This document shows positions 19,058-27,578 of a DNA stretch of 64,000 nt, piece by piece; position 1 is the first letter of the stretch, and every line of letters begins with the position of its first letter. The notes below the pieces were generated by a model. That model ran no database searches. It saw only the letters and a list, made by a program, of their open reading frames with translations, and had not been told where the DNA came from. This DNA is from SZUA-309 sp965215995 (lineage in GTDB: Bacteria > Pseudomonadota > Gammaproteobacteria > Pseudomonadales > Azotimanducaceae), in contig OZ244128.1 of the NCBI GenBank assembly GCA_965215995.1, positions 1,178,001 to 1,242,000 of the forward strand, in the 5' to 3' direction. The translations under genes were made by a program, and so were the position numbers.

Positions 19058-19108
19058 ACACGCTGTAACACCGGTACACTGACCCAATAGCCAACCAGGG
19101 GAAACGAC

Positions 19109-19540
19109 ATGGCAGACAAGCAAAGCGACGGACCGGACAACCCGTTCGGATTCCCGGACTTCAGCAAGATGTTCGAGCAGATGCAGGTGCCCGGTATCGA
19201 TCTGAGCCAGATGGCGGAGGATGCCCGGAAGAACATCGAAGCGGTTCAGGCAGCCAACCAGGAAGTGGCTACCGGCTGGCAGACGCTCGCCGAAAAGCAG
19301 ATGGAGATGTTCCGGGATGCCATGGAACGCTGGCAATCATCTATTGCGGCGCCGAGTGGGGACAACGCCTCCATGGAGAAGCAGGCAGAGCTCGCCCGGG
19401 AAGGGTTCGAGCGCGCGCTCGAAAACATGCGGGAGCTGGCGGAGATCGCTTCCGAATCTCAGGCCAAGGCTTTCGAGATCATGCGCGCCCGGTTCGAGGA
19501 AAACATGCGCGGTGCGTTTTCATCCGACAAGGACGACTGA
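19109..19540 (+). CDS. Phasin-like protein
   Basis: This is a 143-residue acidic, strongly helical protein. It opens with a Pro/Phe-rich segment (NPFGFPDFSKMFEQMQVPGI) followed by heptad-like amphipathic helices to the end, without Cys or membrane segments. This matches phasin-family proteins that coat polyhydroxyalkanoate granules (or related lipid inclusions) and regulate their size. An AGGGGAAACGAC site precedes the ATG. No PHA synthase is in the window, so the granule link rests on composition and pattern only. It is 51 bp after the hydroxylase gene and may share its transcript. Confidence 0.65.
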   Translation: MADKQSDGPDNPFGFPDFSKMFEQMQVPGIDLSQMAEDARKNIEAVQAANQEVATGWQTLAEKQMEMFRDAMERWQSSIAAPSGDNASMEKQAELAREGFERALENMRELAEIASESQAKAFEIMRARFEENMRGAFSSDKDD

Positions 19541-19617
19541 GACCGGTGACCACCGGTTAGCAGTAAAGTCGACGTGTCGATAGACCGACGGACGTTAGAA
19601 AGGCCTAACTCCAGGGC

Positions 19618-20736
19618 TCATGTCGAATCGATCAGTTCCAAGGTTGATGGGTGGAATATCTCCTCCGGCCTGGCCTGGCGCTTGATCAAGCCCTGCTCGT
19701 AGGCGTAGCGCATCACCACCTCGAGTTCTTTGCGGTTTGCGTCGAAACCATAGCGCCAGTAGTTTTCGCCCATGAGCGCACGGGTCTGCTCGTATTCCTG
19801 GGTGACCCATGGGAGAGAGACTTTCAGCGCCGTCGTTGTCGCCAGGTCTGCGTAGGCTTCCTTTTTAGCCAGGCAGTACATCTCGAAAACGGTCTCCGGC
19901 AGCAACGGATCAGCCTCGATGACGTCGGAACGAATGGCCACAGCATGCATGATGGGGAACAATCCGGTTTCCCGGTAATAGGCCTGCTCCGCTGCCCGAA
20001 CATCCGGAAACAGGCGCCTGACCCGTGGATCGCCATCCAGAAAGCACTTTGGCGTAATTGCGGTGATCAGCGCATCGCATTCACCGGACAGCAGCAGCTC
20101 GGACTCATCAATCCCTTTCGGCCCCTTGACCAGAGGGAAGTCGTCCGGAAGAAAGTGTCGATTCAGATCCTGCGGAAGCACCGCGCCATCGGAACTCTCT
20201 GTCGTTTCTATCCACTGGAGTTCATTCGCTTTCACACCGTGCTGGTCGAGGAGGAAGCCCCGGATCCAGGTATTGGCACTGAATCCATAGCCAGGCGTGC
20301 CGACCCGCTTTCCGCGTAAACCCTCCGGGGATTCGATACCCGAATCCGTTCGCACGAAGACATTGCGATGTCTGAAGGTTCGGGAGACAAAAGCGGGGAT
20401 GAGCACATAGGACCGGAAGTCCTGATTAACGTAGCGACTGAGAAACGGCAGCAGGCCGATCTCGGTGACTTCGTATGTGCGATCGGGCCCAAAGGCATGT
20501 GACGAGGCGGAGTAGATGTTCTCGGTGCTGAACCTGACCGCCGCGCCTTCTATCCCAACGCGCCCGTTCTTGATGGACCGCACTCGGTCATAGTCGTACC
20601 CCGCGACTTTGAGTGGCTTCGTCGCAACCTCTGAAGCCCTGCTGTCTGAGTCGTTTGCCAGGCCCAAGGCGCCAGCAGCGGCGCCCGTGGCCGACATCCT
20701 GATGAAGTCCCTGCGAGTTCTGCCTGTGTCGTTCAT
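19618..20736 (-). CDS. Tat-exported protein of the 4,5-dihydroxyphthalate decarboxylase/periplasmic-binding fold
   Basis: This is a 372-residue protein with a Tat signal (TRRDFIRMSATGAAAGALGL at residues 6-25). The mature part resembles the 4,5-dihydroxyphthalate decarboxylase-like group of periplasmic-binding-fold proteins (for example KRVGTPGYGFSANTWIRGFL). A binding role, or an enzyme role on an aromatic acid in the periplasm, are both possible. No ABC permease or ATPase gene is adjacent, so a classical ABC importer is not supported here. It lies 13 bp after the sulfatase gene on the same strand and is almost certainly co-transcribed, suggesting both act on a sulfated or aromatic compound in the periplasm. 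Confidence 0.7.
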   Translation of the reverse strand: MNDTGRTRRDFIRMSATGAAAGALGLANDSDSRASEVATKPLKVAGYDYDRVRSIKNGRVGIEGAAVRFSTENIYSASSHAFGPDRTYEVTEIGLLPFLSRYVNQDFRSYVLIPAFVSRTFRHRNVFVRTDSGIESPEGLRGKRVGTPGYGFSANTWIRGFLLDQHGVKANELQWIETTESSDGAVLPQDLNRHFLPDDFPLVKGPKGIDESELLLSGECDALITAITPKCFLDGDPRVRRLFPDVRAAEQAYYRETGLFPIMHAVAIRSDVIEADPLLPETVFEMYCLAKKEAYADLATTTALKVSLPWVTQEYEQTRALMGENYWRYGFDANRKELEVVMRYAYEQGLIKRQARPEEIFHPSTLELIDST

Positions 20737-20749
20737 AGGCGTGGAACTC

Positions 20750-22453
20750 TCAGTTTCCTTCCATCTCGATCCCGAGAATCACGTCCCTGGCATCGCCGAA
20801 CACTTTCAACCAGGTATCCACCATGGCACTGGTCTCCGGGCGAATGTTCTCAACATCCTCGTAAGGCATGCCACGGGCCTGCTGCCAGTCGGGAAACTTG
20901 TCCTTCATCCGCAGATGCTGGACCCGCATGCGGACGAACGAGGAGCTGCTCCACAGGCCGGCCGTCTTGAGTTTGTTCTCCTCGCGCGGATCCCAGTGCA
21001 GGTTATAGACCCCGGCCATGATGGGATTCATCCCAGGCCCCGGCCAGTGCATCTTGAAATGCTGCTTAACCGTCGCTCTCAGCACATCTGACTCATAGAG
21101 ATGGACGTAGTCCCGACGGCCGTGGGTATCGCCTTTCAGGAACAGGGCGGTCTGATCGACGCCGTCCACAATACGATCACGGGGTATGCCTTCGGTATTC
21201 CCGGCAATGCGCGCGAACGTGGTGTAGAGATCCCCCACGAAGACCATATCGCCGATAAGCGAGCCCGGCTCGATTACACCCGGCCATCTCGCGAAGGCCC
21301 CAACCCGGTGGCCACCCTCCAGCGCGCTACCCTTGTGCCCGCGGAATATCCATTGCGAGTATCCGGACGTGTCTGTCTCCTGATACATCACCCCGTTGTC
21401 TCCCATCAGCACGACCAGGGTGTTGTCTGCAATTCCCAGCGCGTCGATTTCTTCGAGCAGCTCTCCGACGTAGTCATCCACAACGGACATGGCATTTGCC
21501 CACCGACCGGCATTCGGGGTCTTGCCGGTGTCATCGGTGGCGCGGAGCACGGCCACCGGAATCTGCGGCCAGTAGTTGAGGAAGAAGGGTTTGTTACCTT
21601 TTGACAGCTGACGCAGCGACTCCAGCGCTTGCGCTTGGAATCTCTCGTTCACCCGCTTGTAAAACTCCATGTCAGGGCGTTGCCCGACTTCGATCCCCCA
21701 CTCACGAAGCTTGCCGTCCCGTCGCCCGTCGACCTGAGTTACCCAATCGTAGAGTCGAAACGTCTTGTCCAGATTGTACGCAGGCTGAATTTCTGCCGGC
21801 GTGAAGGCCGTAGTCTTGCCGTCGAGCTCCGCGTCCCGGGTCGTGAAGAAGTAGGAGACCTGGTTGTGCATCGGGAAAGAGGCGTAGTCGAATCCCTGAT
21901 TGGTGGGATAGGCCTCCTTGATGTCACCCAGGTGCCACTTGCCGATGTGATGCGTCGCATAGCCCGCTTCCGTCAGCAATTCGGCAATCGTCACCTCTTT
22001 GTCGTTCAGCCCCCCGCCCTCCGGCGGGACCACCTTGGTGGTTTCCATGCCGGTTCGGACCGCATAGCGTCCGGTCATGAAGGCCGCACGGGTGGGTGTG
22101 CAGAAGTTCTCGGCATACATTCGCGTGAAGGTGGTGCCCTGCCTGGCCAGCTGGTCGATGTTCGGCGATGGAACCCCGCGAATCTTGCTCAGAACCGGAA
22201 TGCCGAACTCACCGAACCCCATGTCGTCGATGAGGATGTAGACGATGTTTGGCGGTTTTCCGCCATGCGCATTTCGTATCTCCTCGAGCTTGCGATCCAG
22301 CTCTTGGTCTTCAGCCGCCCATTGGTCCTGATACTGATGGAGGAGCACGTAGTGCTCGGAATCGTGCTGAATGTTGCGCGCTTCCGCCGCTTCGACCGCC
22401 AACACGGCGCAGATGAACAGGCTGATTGCGACGAACGGTTTCTCGAACATCAT
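20750..22453 (-). CDS. Exported arylsulfatase-like sulfatase
   Basis: This is a 567-residue sulfatase with a Sec signal peptide (hydrophobic FVAISLFICAVLAV, then cleavage near EAAEA). The metal-binding start NIVYILIDDMGFGEFG and the formylglycine motif CTPTRAAFMTGR are present, with the Cys to be oxidised at about residue 118. It should hydrolyse a sulfate ester in the periplasm. CTPTR matches the Cys-type C-x-P-x-R motif, so a formylglycine-generating enzyme is needed; none is in the window. I chose the ATG at 22453, preceded by GAGAGGTGAAACAACC. A longer start at 22477 would place charged residues before the signal peptide. Confidence 0.88.
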   Translation of the reverse strand: MMFEKPFVAISLFICAVLAVEAAEARNIQHDSEHYVLLHQYQDQWAAEDQELDRKLEEIRNAHGGKPPNIVYILIDDMGFGEFGIPVLSKIRGVPSPNIDQLARQGTTFTRMYAENFCTPTRAAFMTGRYAVRTGMETTKVVPPEGGGLNDKEVTIAELLTEAGYATHHIGKWHLGDIKEAYPTNQGFDYASFPMHNQVSYFFTTRDAELDGKTTAFTPAEIQPAYNLDKTFRLYDWVTQVDGRRDGKLREWGIEVGQRPDMEFYKRVNERFQAQALESLRQLSKGNKPFFLNYWPQIPVAVLRATDDTGKTPNAGRWANAMSVVDDYVGELLEEIDALGIADNTLVVLMGDNGVMYQETDTSGYSQWIFRGHKGSALEGGHRVGAFARWPGVIEPGSLIGDMVFVGDLYTTFARIAGNTEGIPRDRIVDGVDQTALFLKGDTHGRRDYVHLYESDVLRATVKQHFKMHWPGPGMNPIMAGVYNLHWDPREENKLKTAGLWSSSSFVRMRVQHLRMKDKFPDWQQARGMPYEDVENIRPETSAMVDTWLKVFGDARDVILGIEMEGN

Positions 22454-22460
22454 GGTTGTT

Positions 22461-22682
22461 TCACCTCTCATTCTCATCTAGCAGGGCTTCGCATGCCTCG
22501 ATGCGCAGCCTCAGCTCCTCTTTCAGCTCGGCGACCTGCTCAGACGTCGGGAAATCGCCAAGCTCGTGTGCGCGGGCCATCGCCTCGAGATCGTCGGCCA
22601 CCTCAACGAGACGTCCGTCCAGGTGGCGGGTCCGCGCCAGGCGCTCAAACAGCGCAGGTTCATGAAGCTTCAGGTAGCTCAC
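22461..22682 (-). CDS. Small helical hypothetical protein upstream of the sulfatase
   Basis: This is a 73-residue ORF from a GTG start, rich in Glu, Leu and Ala, with long amphipathic helices (for example QVAELKEELRLRIEACEALL). I do not recognise it. Its stop codon lies inside the sulfatase's ribosome-binding region, seven bases before that start. That spacing argues for a real operon partner or a leader ORF coupling translation to the sulfatase. The start has little ribosome-site support, so it may be non-coding. Confidence 0.4.
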   Translation of the reverse strand: MSYLKLHEPALFERLARTRHLDGRLVEVADDLEAMARAHELGDFPTSEQVAELKEELRLRIEACEALLDENER

Positions 22683-22799
22683 AGGCAGCCCACCTCGCCG
22701 ACGTTGAACTGGGGAGATTCTGGTCCTAAGCTCGATTGGGTGGAGAGTGAGTTACCCTGAGATACCGAGGTAAGGCGGGATTCACCCCCCGTAGCCCCA

Positions 22800-24158
22800 A
22801 TGAGCAAAGACCTGGCAGGTCGGGCGGACACGCCCACCGGGAATCCGGAGATAGGCGAGGCCGAGAAGCGCGCCGTCGCCGATAGGTTGCTGAAAAGTAA
22901 GACTTTTTCTGCATCTCCGCGGCTCTGCGACTTTCTCCGCTACGTCACCGAGGAAGCTATTCTCGGCCGCGGTGCGGACATCCGCGCCAAATCGATCGCG
23001 CTCTCGGTCTACGAGCGCACCAGTGTTGATGAAATGACCTCGGCCAACGTCGTCAGGGTCGAAGCCAGGCGGCTTCGCAGACTGCTGGAGGACTACTACG
23101 AGAATGAAGGCAGCGCCGATCCCGTTCGCATTCACATAGATAAGGGTGGATACGCCCCCCGGTTTGAGCAGCAGGCCGTCGGCGAGGAGCCATCACCGCC
23201 AGCGTCTCAAGAGGCGCCTGCACCACCACCGCGCGAACGAAAGTTCAACCCCGTGCAGCTAGCCATCGGAATTGCCGTTGCGGTGGTCCTGGCTGCCGCC
23301 CTTTACCTGACAACCGATACTTCACAGGCACCAGATCAGCCGAACACGGCGCGGTTGGAACGCCAGGCGCTCATGGAACGCTCGCCCGCCGCGCTGGAAG
23401 CGGCGAATCTCGTCAACCAGGCCCGGGGCCTCATTTACCCGGTTTTCGATGCCAACAGGCAGCGGTTGACGGCGGAGCTATTTCGGGCGGCCATCGAGAT
23501 CGACCCGAATTCAGCCGGTGCCCACGCGGGTGCTGCGCAGACGCTGGCTTCACTGGCGTTGCTGTCCATCGATGGACCGCAACACGATGCTCACCTGAGC
23601 GAGGCTTACCTGTTTCTGGAGCGGGCGCTGGCCCTCGCACCCACGGACGCGTGGACTCAGTCTGCGGCTGGTTGGGTGGCCTTCGTTGCCAGAGATTACG
23701 ACAACTCGGCGCGATACTCCGAACGCGCGCTGTCGCTGGCCCCGGAAGACGGCAACATCCTCGACTTCTACGGTGTGATCGCGATCTTCACCGGAGAGTT
23801 CGAGAAAGCAGCGGCGGCTGCAGATCGAGAGCGCGAACGAACCGGTCCGAACACGCGCTTCGCTTTTCTGAACATCCTTGCAGCCGCCAGGTTCCACCAG
23901 GGTGATTTAGCCGAAGCAATTCGACTGATCGAAGAGAGCAATGCCACTGGCGGTCCTTTGTCCGCTCCCGGTGTGTTCTACCTGGCCGCGGCATATCAGA
24001 GCCTGGGACGCACCGATGACGGACTTCGGATGATGAAGCTCCTCGAGCAAAGTTGGCCTGATTTTCCCGTTGAACGGTTCATTCGCCGCCTGCACAAGAG
24101 CGAGAGTGAAGCGCTCAAGGTCATCCATCCGCTACAGGCTCTCGGCTGGAATGGGTAA
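22800..24158 (+). CDS. Membrane-anchored TPR protein with an adenylate-cyclase/TolB-associated N-terminal domain
   Basis: This is a 452-residue protein in three parts. Residues 20-120 contain a helical module (LCDFLRYVTEEAILGRGADI, then VVRVEARRLRRLLEDYYENE and DKGGYAPRF) that I know from proteins combining this module with TPRs, TolB-like domains or adenylate cyclase domains. A Pro/Glu linker leads to one transmembrane helix near residues 155-172. The rest is TPR-like (residues 200-440). It probably assembles a signalling or envelope complex, with the TPRs outside the cytoplasm. Its last six codons lie inside the 71-bp repeat that borders the CHAT cassette, and a 20-base stretch from inside the gene (23586-23605) recurs at 31225-31244. 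Confidence 0.7.
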   Translation: MSKDLAGRADTPTGNPEIGEAEKRAVADRLLKSKTFSASPRLCDFLRYVTEEAILGRGADIRAKSIALSVYERTSVDEMTSANVVRVEARRLRRLLEDYYENEGSADPVRIHIDKGGYAPRFEQQAVGEEPSPPASQEAPAPPPRERKFNPVQLAIGIAVAVVLAAALYLTTDTSQAPDQPNTARLERQALMERSPAALEAANLVNQARGLIYPVFDANRQRLTAELFRAAIEIDPNSAGAHAGAAQTLASLALLSIDGPQHDAHLSEAYLFLERALALAPTDAWTQSAAGWVAFVARDYDNSARYSERALSLAPEDGNILDFYGVIAIFTGEFEKAAAAADRERERTGPNTRFAFLNILAAARFHQGDLAEAIRLIEESNATGGPLSAPGVFYLAAAYQSLGRTDDGLRMMKLLEQSWPDFPVERFIRRLHKSESEALKVIHPLQALGWNG

Positions 24159-24207
24159 GCCTTTCGCGCTCAGTTAGGCTATAAATCTCTTCAGAGCACA
24201 CTCATCC
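24137..24207 (+). repeat. 71-bp direct repeat, left copy
   Basis: This stretch covers the last codons and stop (24156-24158) of the TPR gene plus 49 bases of downstream DNA. It matches 31250-31320 at 70 of 71 positions (A24193 versus C31306). It includes a TATAAA at 24180-24185 that could serve as a -10 element. Together the two copies bracket 7,042 bp (24208-31249) holding the two CHAT genes. Copy length and position suggest a recombination or insertion boundary rather than a short transposon target duplication. Confidence 0.9.
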
Positions 24208-24215
24208 CCACATCC

Positions 24216-24320
24216 CTGACCGATGAGCCGCCCGAGGGCATGGAGAACATGCACTATCACCCTCTGGAGCCTCGAAGCGTCCGCGCTGCTGTGCGGCTGA
24301 TCTAGTGAGATCGGCAACGG
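24216..24320 (+). pseudogene. 3'-end remnant of a TonB-dependent receptor gene
   Basis: The frame from 24216 reads LTDEPPEGMENMHYHPLEPR and nine further residues to a TAG at 24305. It matches the last 31 codons of the TonB receptor at 35923-37977 (from 37885), with 13 differences in 90 bases. The receptor's TGG TGA has become TAG TGA here. Similarity continues some 13 bases past the original stop (GGCAACGG in both), so it is a copied DNA segment and not just a conserved protein motif. No receptor sequence lies upstream. It is the first thing inside the left boundary of the CHAT cassette. Confidence 0.85.
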
Positions 24321-24452
24321 TGCGGCCATCCAGACCTAAGTCGGATTGATGATATGGGCCGCAGATACAACAGCACATTATGCGGCGGTGTGCTCGACCT
24401 GTTCTTACCCTCGGTGTACAAACATCCATTAAGGTACTCAGGGGGACCCACC

Positions 24453-27400
24453 ATGATTGACGTCGACGGCTTTTCCCGCTCCTTTGATGACCTCGCTGAC
24501 GAGCTCGATGCTGCCGTCGCACCGGAGCCGAGCATCCGCCGGAGGGGAGCCGGTACCAGCAAGAGCTCCGAGCCTGCTTCGGTGATGCGCGTCGTGGAGC
24601 GTGACGGCGTACTGCTTATCGACGATGCTGAGCCCACCACACGGGGTTCGGCACGACGCAGTGGGGGTGCATCGGCCGACACCGGGGATGTGAAATATGA
24701 ACGGGCCTTCGAACGGCTTGACCGCTCCCAGATCGTCGGTTGGCTCGAATCGCTCGATCGTAAGCTCACGCCTGAGCGCGGTCTGCGGATACTCACCGAC
24801 GACGGCCTCGAACCGCTCGCCACGGTTCCTGAGCAGGGGCGAATCCTGCTGTTCATTCACGGCACGTTTTCCGAGAGCGAGAGCTTCTTCAATGGAATTC
24901 AGGAGAATCCGTTAGGACCTGAATTCACCGACTGGGCTCGTGGCAAGTATTCCCATGTCTTGACCTTCGATCATCCCACTCTCTCCGTCAGTCCGATACT
25001 GAACGCACGCTCGCTCGCTATCCAGTTAACCGGCTGTGACGCTGAGATCGACGTGATCTGCCACAGTCGCGGCGGCCTCGTCACGCGCTGGTGGTTGGAG
25101 GTATTTGATCGGGCACCACCGGATAAGCGCCGCGCGGTTTTCGTGGGTTCCCCACTTGCAGGCACGGGTCTGGCGTCACCTGCAAATATCCGCAGCAGCC
25201 TGAGCTTGCTTTCCAATATCGGTAGCGCGCTCGGTGCTGCCACCGCTGGCGTCCCGTTTCTCACCGTGCTGACGGGCGTGTTCAGGGTCGTCACGTCCGT
25301 GACGAAGCTGGCAGCCAACACCCCGGCCGTCGACGCTGCCATCGGGCTGGTCCCAGGGCTCGCAGCACAGAGTCGGGTAGGCAACAATCGTGAGTTGCTG
25401 AGCTTGCGGCAGGTGGCGGGCATGAGTCCGGATCGCTACTTCGCGGTTACGTCGAACTTCGAAAGCGAGCAAGTTGGCTGGGAGTTCTGGAAGTACTTTC
25501 GCAAAATCGGTGCGCGAGCCAAGGACGTGGCGGCTGATCTCGTTTTCGATGGTCACAACGACCTGGTTGTGGATAGCGGCTCCATGGTGGACCTCTCCGA
25601 CGATCTATACATCCCTGGAGCTCAGGTGCTCAACTTCGGACCCACGGACGAAGTTCATCACACCAACTACTTCACCCAGCCGCGCACGCTGGAGTTCATC
25701 CAGGAAATGCTGAGCAACCGCTCATCGAGCCCGGCTCCGGATTCGGCCAAGAGTGGCGGGATCGCCCGCAGTCGTGGGCTCAGCCAGCGGCATGGTTCAA
25801 GCTCAAGTGGTCGAGCCAGCCGAGGCGGAGAAAGGGGAGGTAGTGGACCGACAAGTAGTGGCCCCAGAGGTGGGAGCACCAGACGAGGCGGAGGAACAGG
25901 TCGGCGCGGTGGTAGAGCACCCGAGCAGCAACAGCAACAACAACAACAGCAGCAGATGAGCGCCCCATGGGTGCGCCGGGAACTTCGCCGTACGCCCCAT
26001 CTCGATCTGGAACCCGAAGAAGAAGCCGGGCCCGGAGACATCGTTCGCGTCCGAGTTTATGCAGATGCCGAGCCCCCCCGCGCAGGCGAAGAAAGCGAGG
26101 AAATCGTCGTGGAGCTACCGGCGGGGGTGAGCAGCATAGAGATCGACACACACCTGATCGTCAGCCCTCAGCTCGAAGTGCTTGGCGATGCGTTGCGGAG
26201 GCTCGAAATCGGCGTGGACCGTGATGTTTCGCCAGTGGTCGAGTTCGAAGTGCGGATTCGCAGCCGTGACGAGATTCTAGCAGTGGTCAGAGAGCTGCCT
26301 TCGGTCAAGCGGGCGAGCATCTCGGCGGTATTCAACTACCAAGGCCGACCCAGCGGCAGCGTTACGCGGCTGATGAGTCTGAACCTTGATCTCGACGTAC
26401 CGGAATCAGCTGAGGTGAACGAGCGCATGGCGGTGGGTACTCTGCGGGTCGAGCCGGAGGCGGAGCGTCCGGATCTGACGGTGCAGGTGCGGGCGCAGCC
26501 GATCAACGACGGGCGCCAGTTCCAGTGCTGGGTATCCACGCCGCTGATCGAAGCTGAGGAAGAGGAACGTTGGGAAGACTGGAATCTCCCGAGCTCGGCA
26601 GAGTCTATCGTCCGCGGATACATGGGGAACTTCGTCGACGAGGCGGCCTCGAGCCTTGAACGTCTGGCTTCGCTGAAAGGTTCGGGCCGCCAGCTCTTCG
26701 ACGCGGCACCGGAGTGCTTCAAGAGCGTGTACTGGAGGCTTGTGGATGCAGGACTCCCGCCTAAGACACTCTCCGTAGTTTCCGATGAACCCTATATTCC
26801 ATGGGAGCTCATGATCCCGCACCGGCGACACCAAGGTCGAAGTGAGTCACGACAGCCACTGGGTGTCGACTGCTCCGTAGCGCGCTGGGTGCTTGGCGAC
26901 GGCTGCGCCGGGCCTCAGCAGCTGCCGCTCTCGGACAGCATCGTGATCGCCCCTGTCTATCATGGATCTCGTGCACTGCCTCACGCTGAGGAAGAGGCGC
27001 GCTACGTGCTCGAGCACTTCCCCGGAATCCGTATCGAGCCAGTGCAGCTCGAGCGCATCGACGAGGTGCTCGCGAGCGTGCGGGGCAGCATTCTGCACCT
27101 TAGCTGTCACGGGGTCGATCCGGCGGAGAGCCCTGCGCAAGCCATATATCTGGAAAACGATCGCATGCTGGATACGACCATGCTGACCGGGCTCGACAAC
27201 TTGCGCGCAGCACTGGAAGAAAAGCCCACTCTTGTGGTGATCAATGCGTGTGAGGTTGGGCGGCCGAAACCAGCCCTCGTAGGCTTGGGTGGCTTTGCGC
27301 AGACCTTCATCGATCTCGGAGCTGCCGGGGTGGTGGCTGCCCTCTGGAGCGTCCGGGACGACCTGGCGCACCAGGTTGCCATGGCTTTGTATCGAGGCAT

Positions 27401-27539
27401 TCTCGAGAATCCCTCGCGGCCGTTCTCCGATGTGCTGAGAGAGCTGCGAGCGCGCGCCTACGATCGCAGAGCCGGTGCAGAGGATACCTATGCCGCGTAT
27501 TGTTACTACGGAGACCCGCTGGCGAGGGCGATGGGCTGA
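24453..27539 (+). CDS. Lipase-like alpha/beta hydrolase fused to a CHAT (caspase-like) protease domain
   Basis: This is a 1,028-residue cytoplasmic protein with no signal peptide. Residues 125-430 form an alpha/beta hydrolase of lipase type: LLFIHGTFSESESFF holds the oxyanion region. The nucleophile Ser205 lies in CHSRGG, and Asp370 (GHNDLVV) and His402/403 (DEVHHTNYF) are plausible triad partners. Residues about 440-501 are a Ser/Gly/Arg-rich linker ending in ten Gln. Residues 502-690 look beta-rich and unassigned. The C terminus from about 790 is a CHAT domain with a PYIPWELM lead-in, catalytic His886 (LHLSCHG) and Cys933 (VVINACE). The chosen ATG follows AGGGGGACCCACC; an ATG at 24354 would add 33 unsupported residues. 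It forms an operon with the next gene. Its biological role is not known. Confidence 0.85.
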   Translation: MIDVDGFSRSFDDLADELDAAVAPEPSIRRRGAGTSKSSEPASVMRVVERDGVLLIDDAEPTTRGSARRSGGASADTGDVKYERAFERLDRSQIVGWLESLDRKLTPERGLRILTDDGLEPLATVPEQGRILLFIHGTFSESESFFNGIQENPLGPEFTDWARGKYSHVLTFDHPTLSVSPILNARSLAIQLTGCDAEIDVICHSRGGLVTRWWLEVFDRAPPDKRRAVFVGSPLAGTGLASPANIRSSLSLLSNIGSALGAATAGVPFLTVLTGVFRVVTSVTKLAANTPAVDAAIGLVPGLAAQSRVGNNRELLSLRQVAGMSPDRYFAVTSNFESEQVGWEFWKYFRKIGARAKDVAADLVFDGHNDLVVDSGSMVDLSDDLYIPGAQVLNFGPTDEVHHTNYFTQPRTLEFIQEMLSNRSSSPAPDSAKSGGIARSRGLSQRHGSSSSGRASRGGERGGSGPTSSGPRGGSTRRGGGTGRRGGRAPEQQQQQQQQQQMSAPWVRRELRRTPHLDLEPEEEAGPGDIVRVRVYADAEPPRAGEESEEIVVELPAGVSSIEIDTHLIVSPQLEVLGDALRRLEIGVDRDVSPVVEFEVRIRSRDEILAVVRELPSVKRASISAVFNYQGRPSGSVTRLMSLNLDLDVPESAEVNERMAVGTLRVEPEAERPDLTVQVRAQPINDGRQFQCWVSTPLIEAEEEERWEDWNLPSSAESIVRGYMGNFVDEAASSLERLASLKGSGRQLFDAAPECFKSVYWRLVDAGLPPKTLSVVSDEPYIPWELMIPHRRHQGRSESRQPLGVDCSVARWVLGDGCAGPQQLPLSDSIVIAPVYHGSRALPHAEEEARYVLEHFPGIRIEPVQLERIDEVLASVRGSILHLSCHGVDPAESPAQAIYLENDRMLDTTMLTGLDNLRAALEEKPTLVVINACEVGRPKPALVGLGGFAQTFIDLGAAGVVAALWSVRDDLAHQVAMALYRGILENPSRPFSDVLRELRARAYDRRAGAEDTYAAYCYYGDPLARAMG
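25926..25955 (+). repeat. CAG/CAA tract encoding ten glutamines
   Basis: Ten consecutive Gln codons mix CAG and CAA and follow about 150 bases of Gly/Arg/Ser-rich coding sequence. The tract marks the flexible junction between the hydrolase and the CHAT half. Triplet tracts can slip during replication without breaking the frame, so linker length may vary between strains. Confidence 0.9.
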
Positions 27540-27578
27540 TCGGATCGCCGCACTGCAGGCAGCGCGAGGATAGCCAGC

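Noticed and set aside
21629..22729. 366-residue plus-strand frame opposite the sulfatase
   Set aside because: It is a shadow frame on the opposite strand of a well-supported sulfatase gene with the formylglycine motif.
25956..27539. Separate CHAT gene starting at the Met after the glutamine tract
   Set aside because: The frame is continuous with the hydrolase and no ribosome site precedes this Met, so one fusion protein is the simpler reading.
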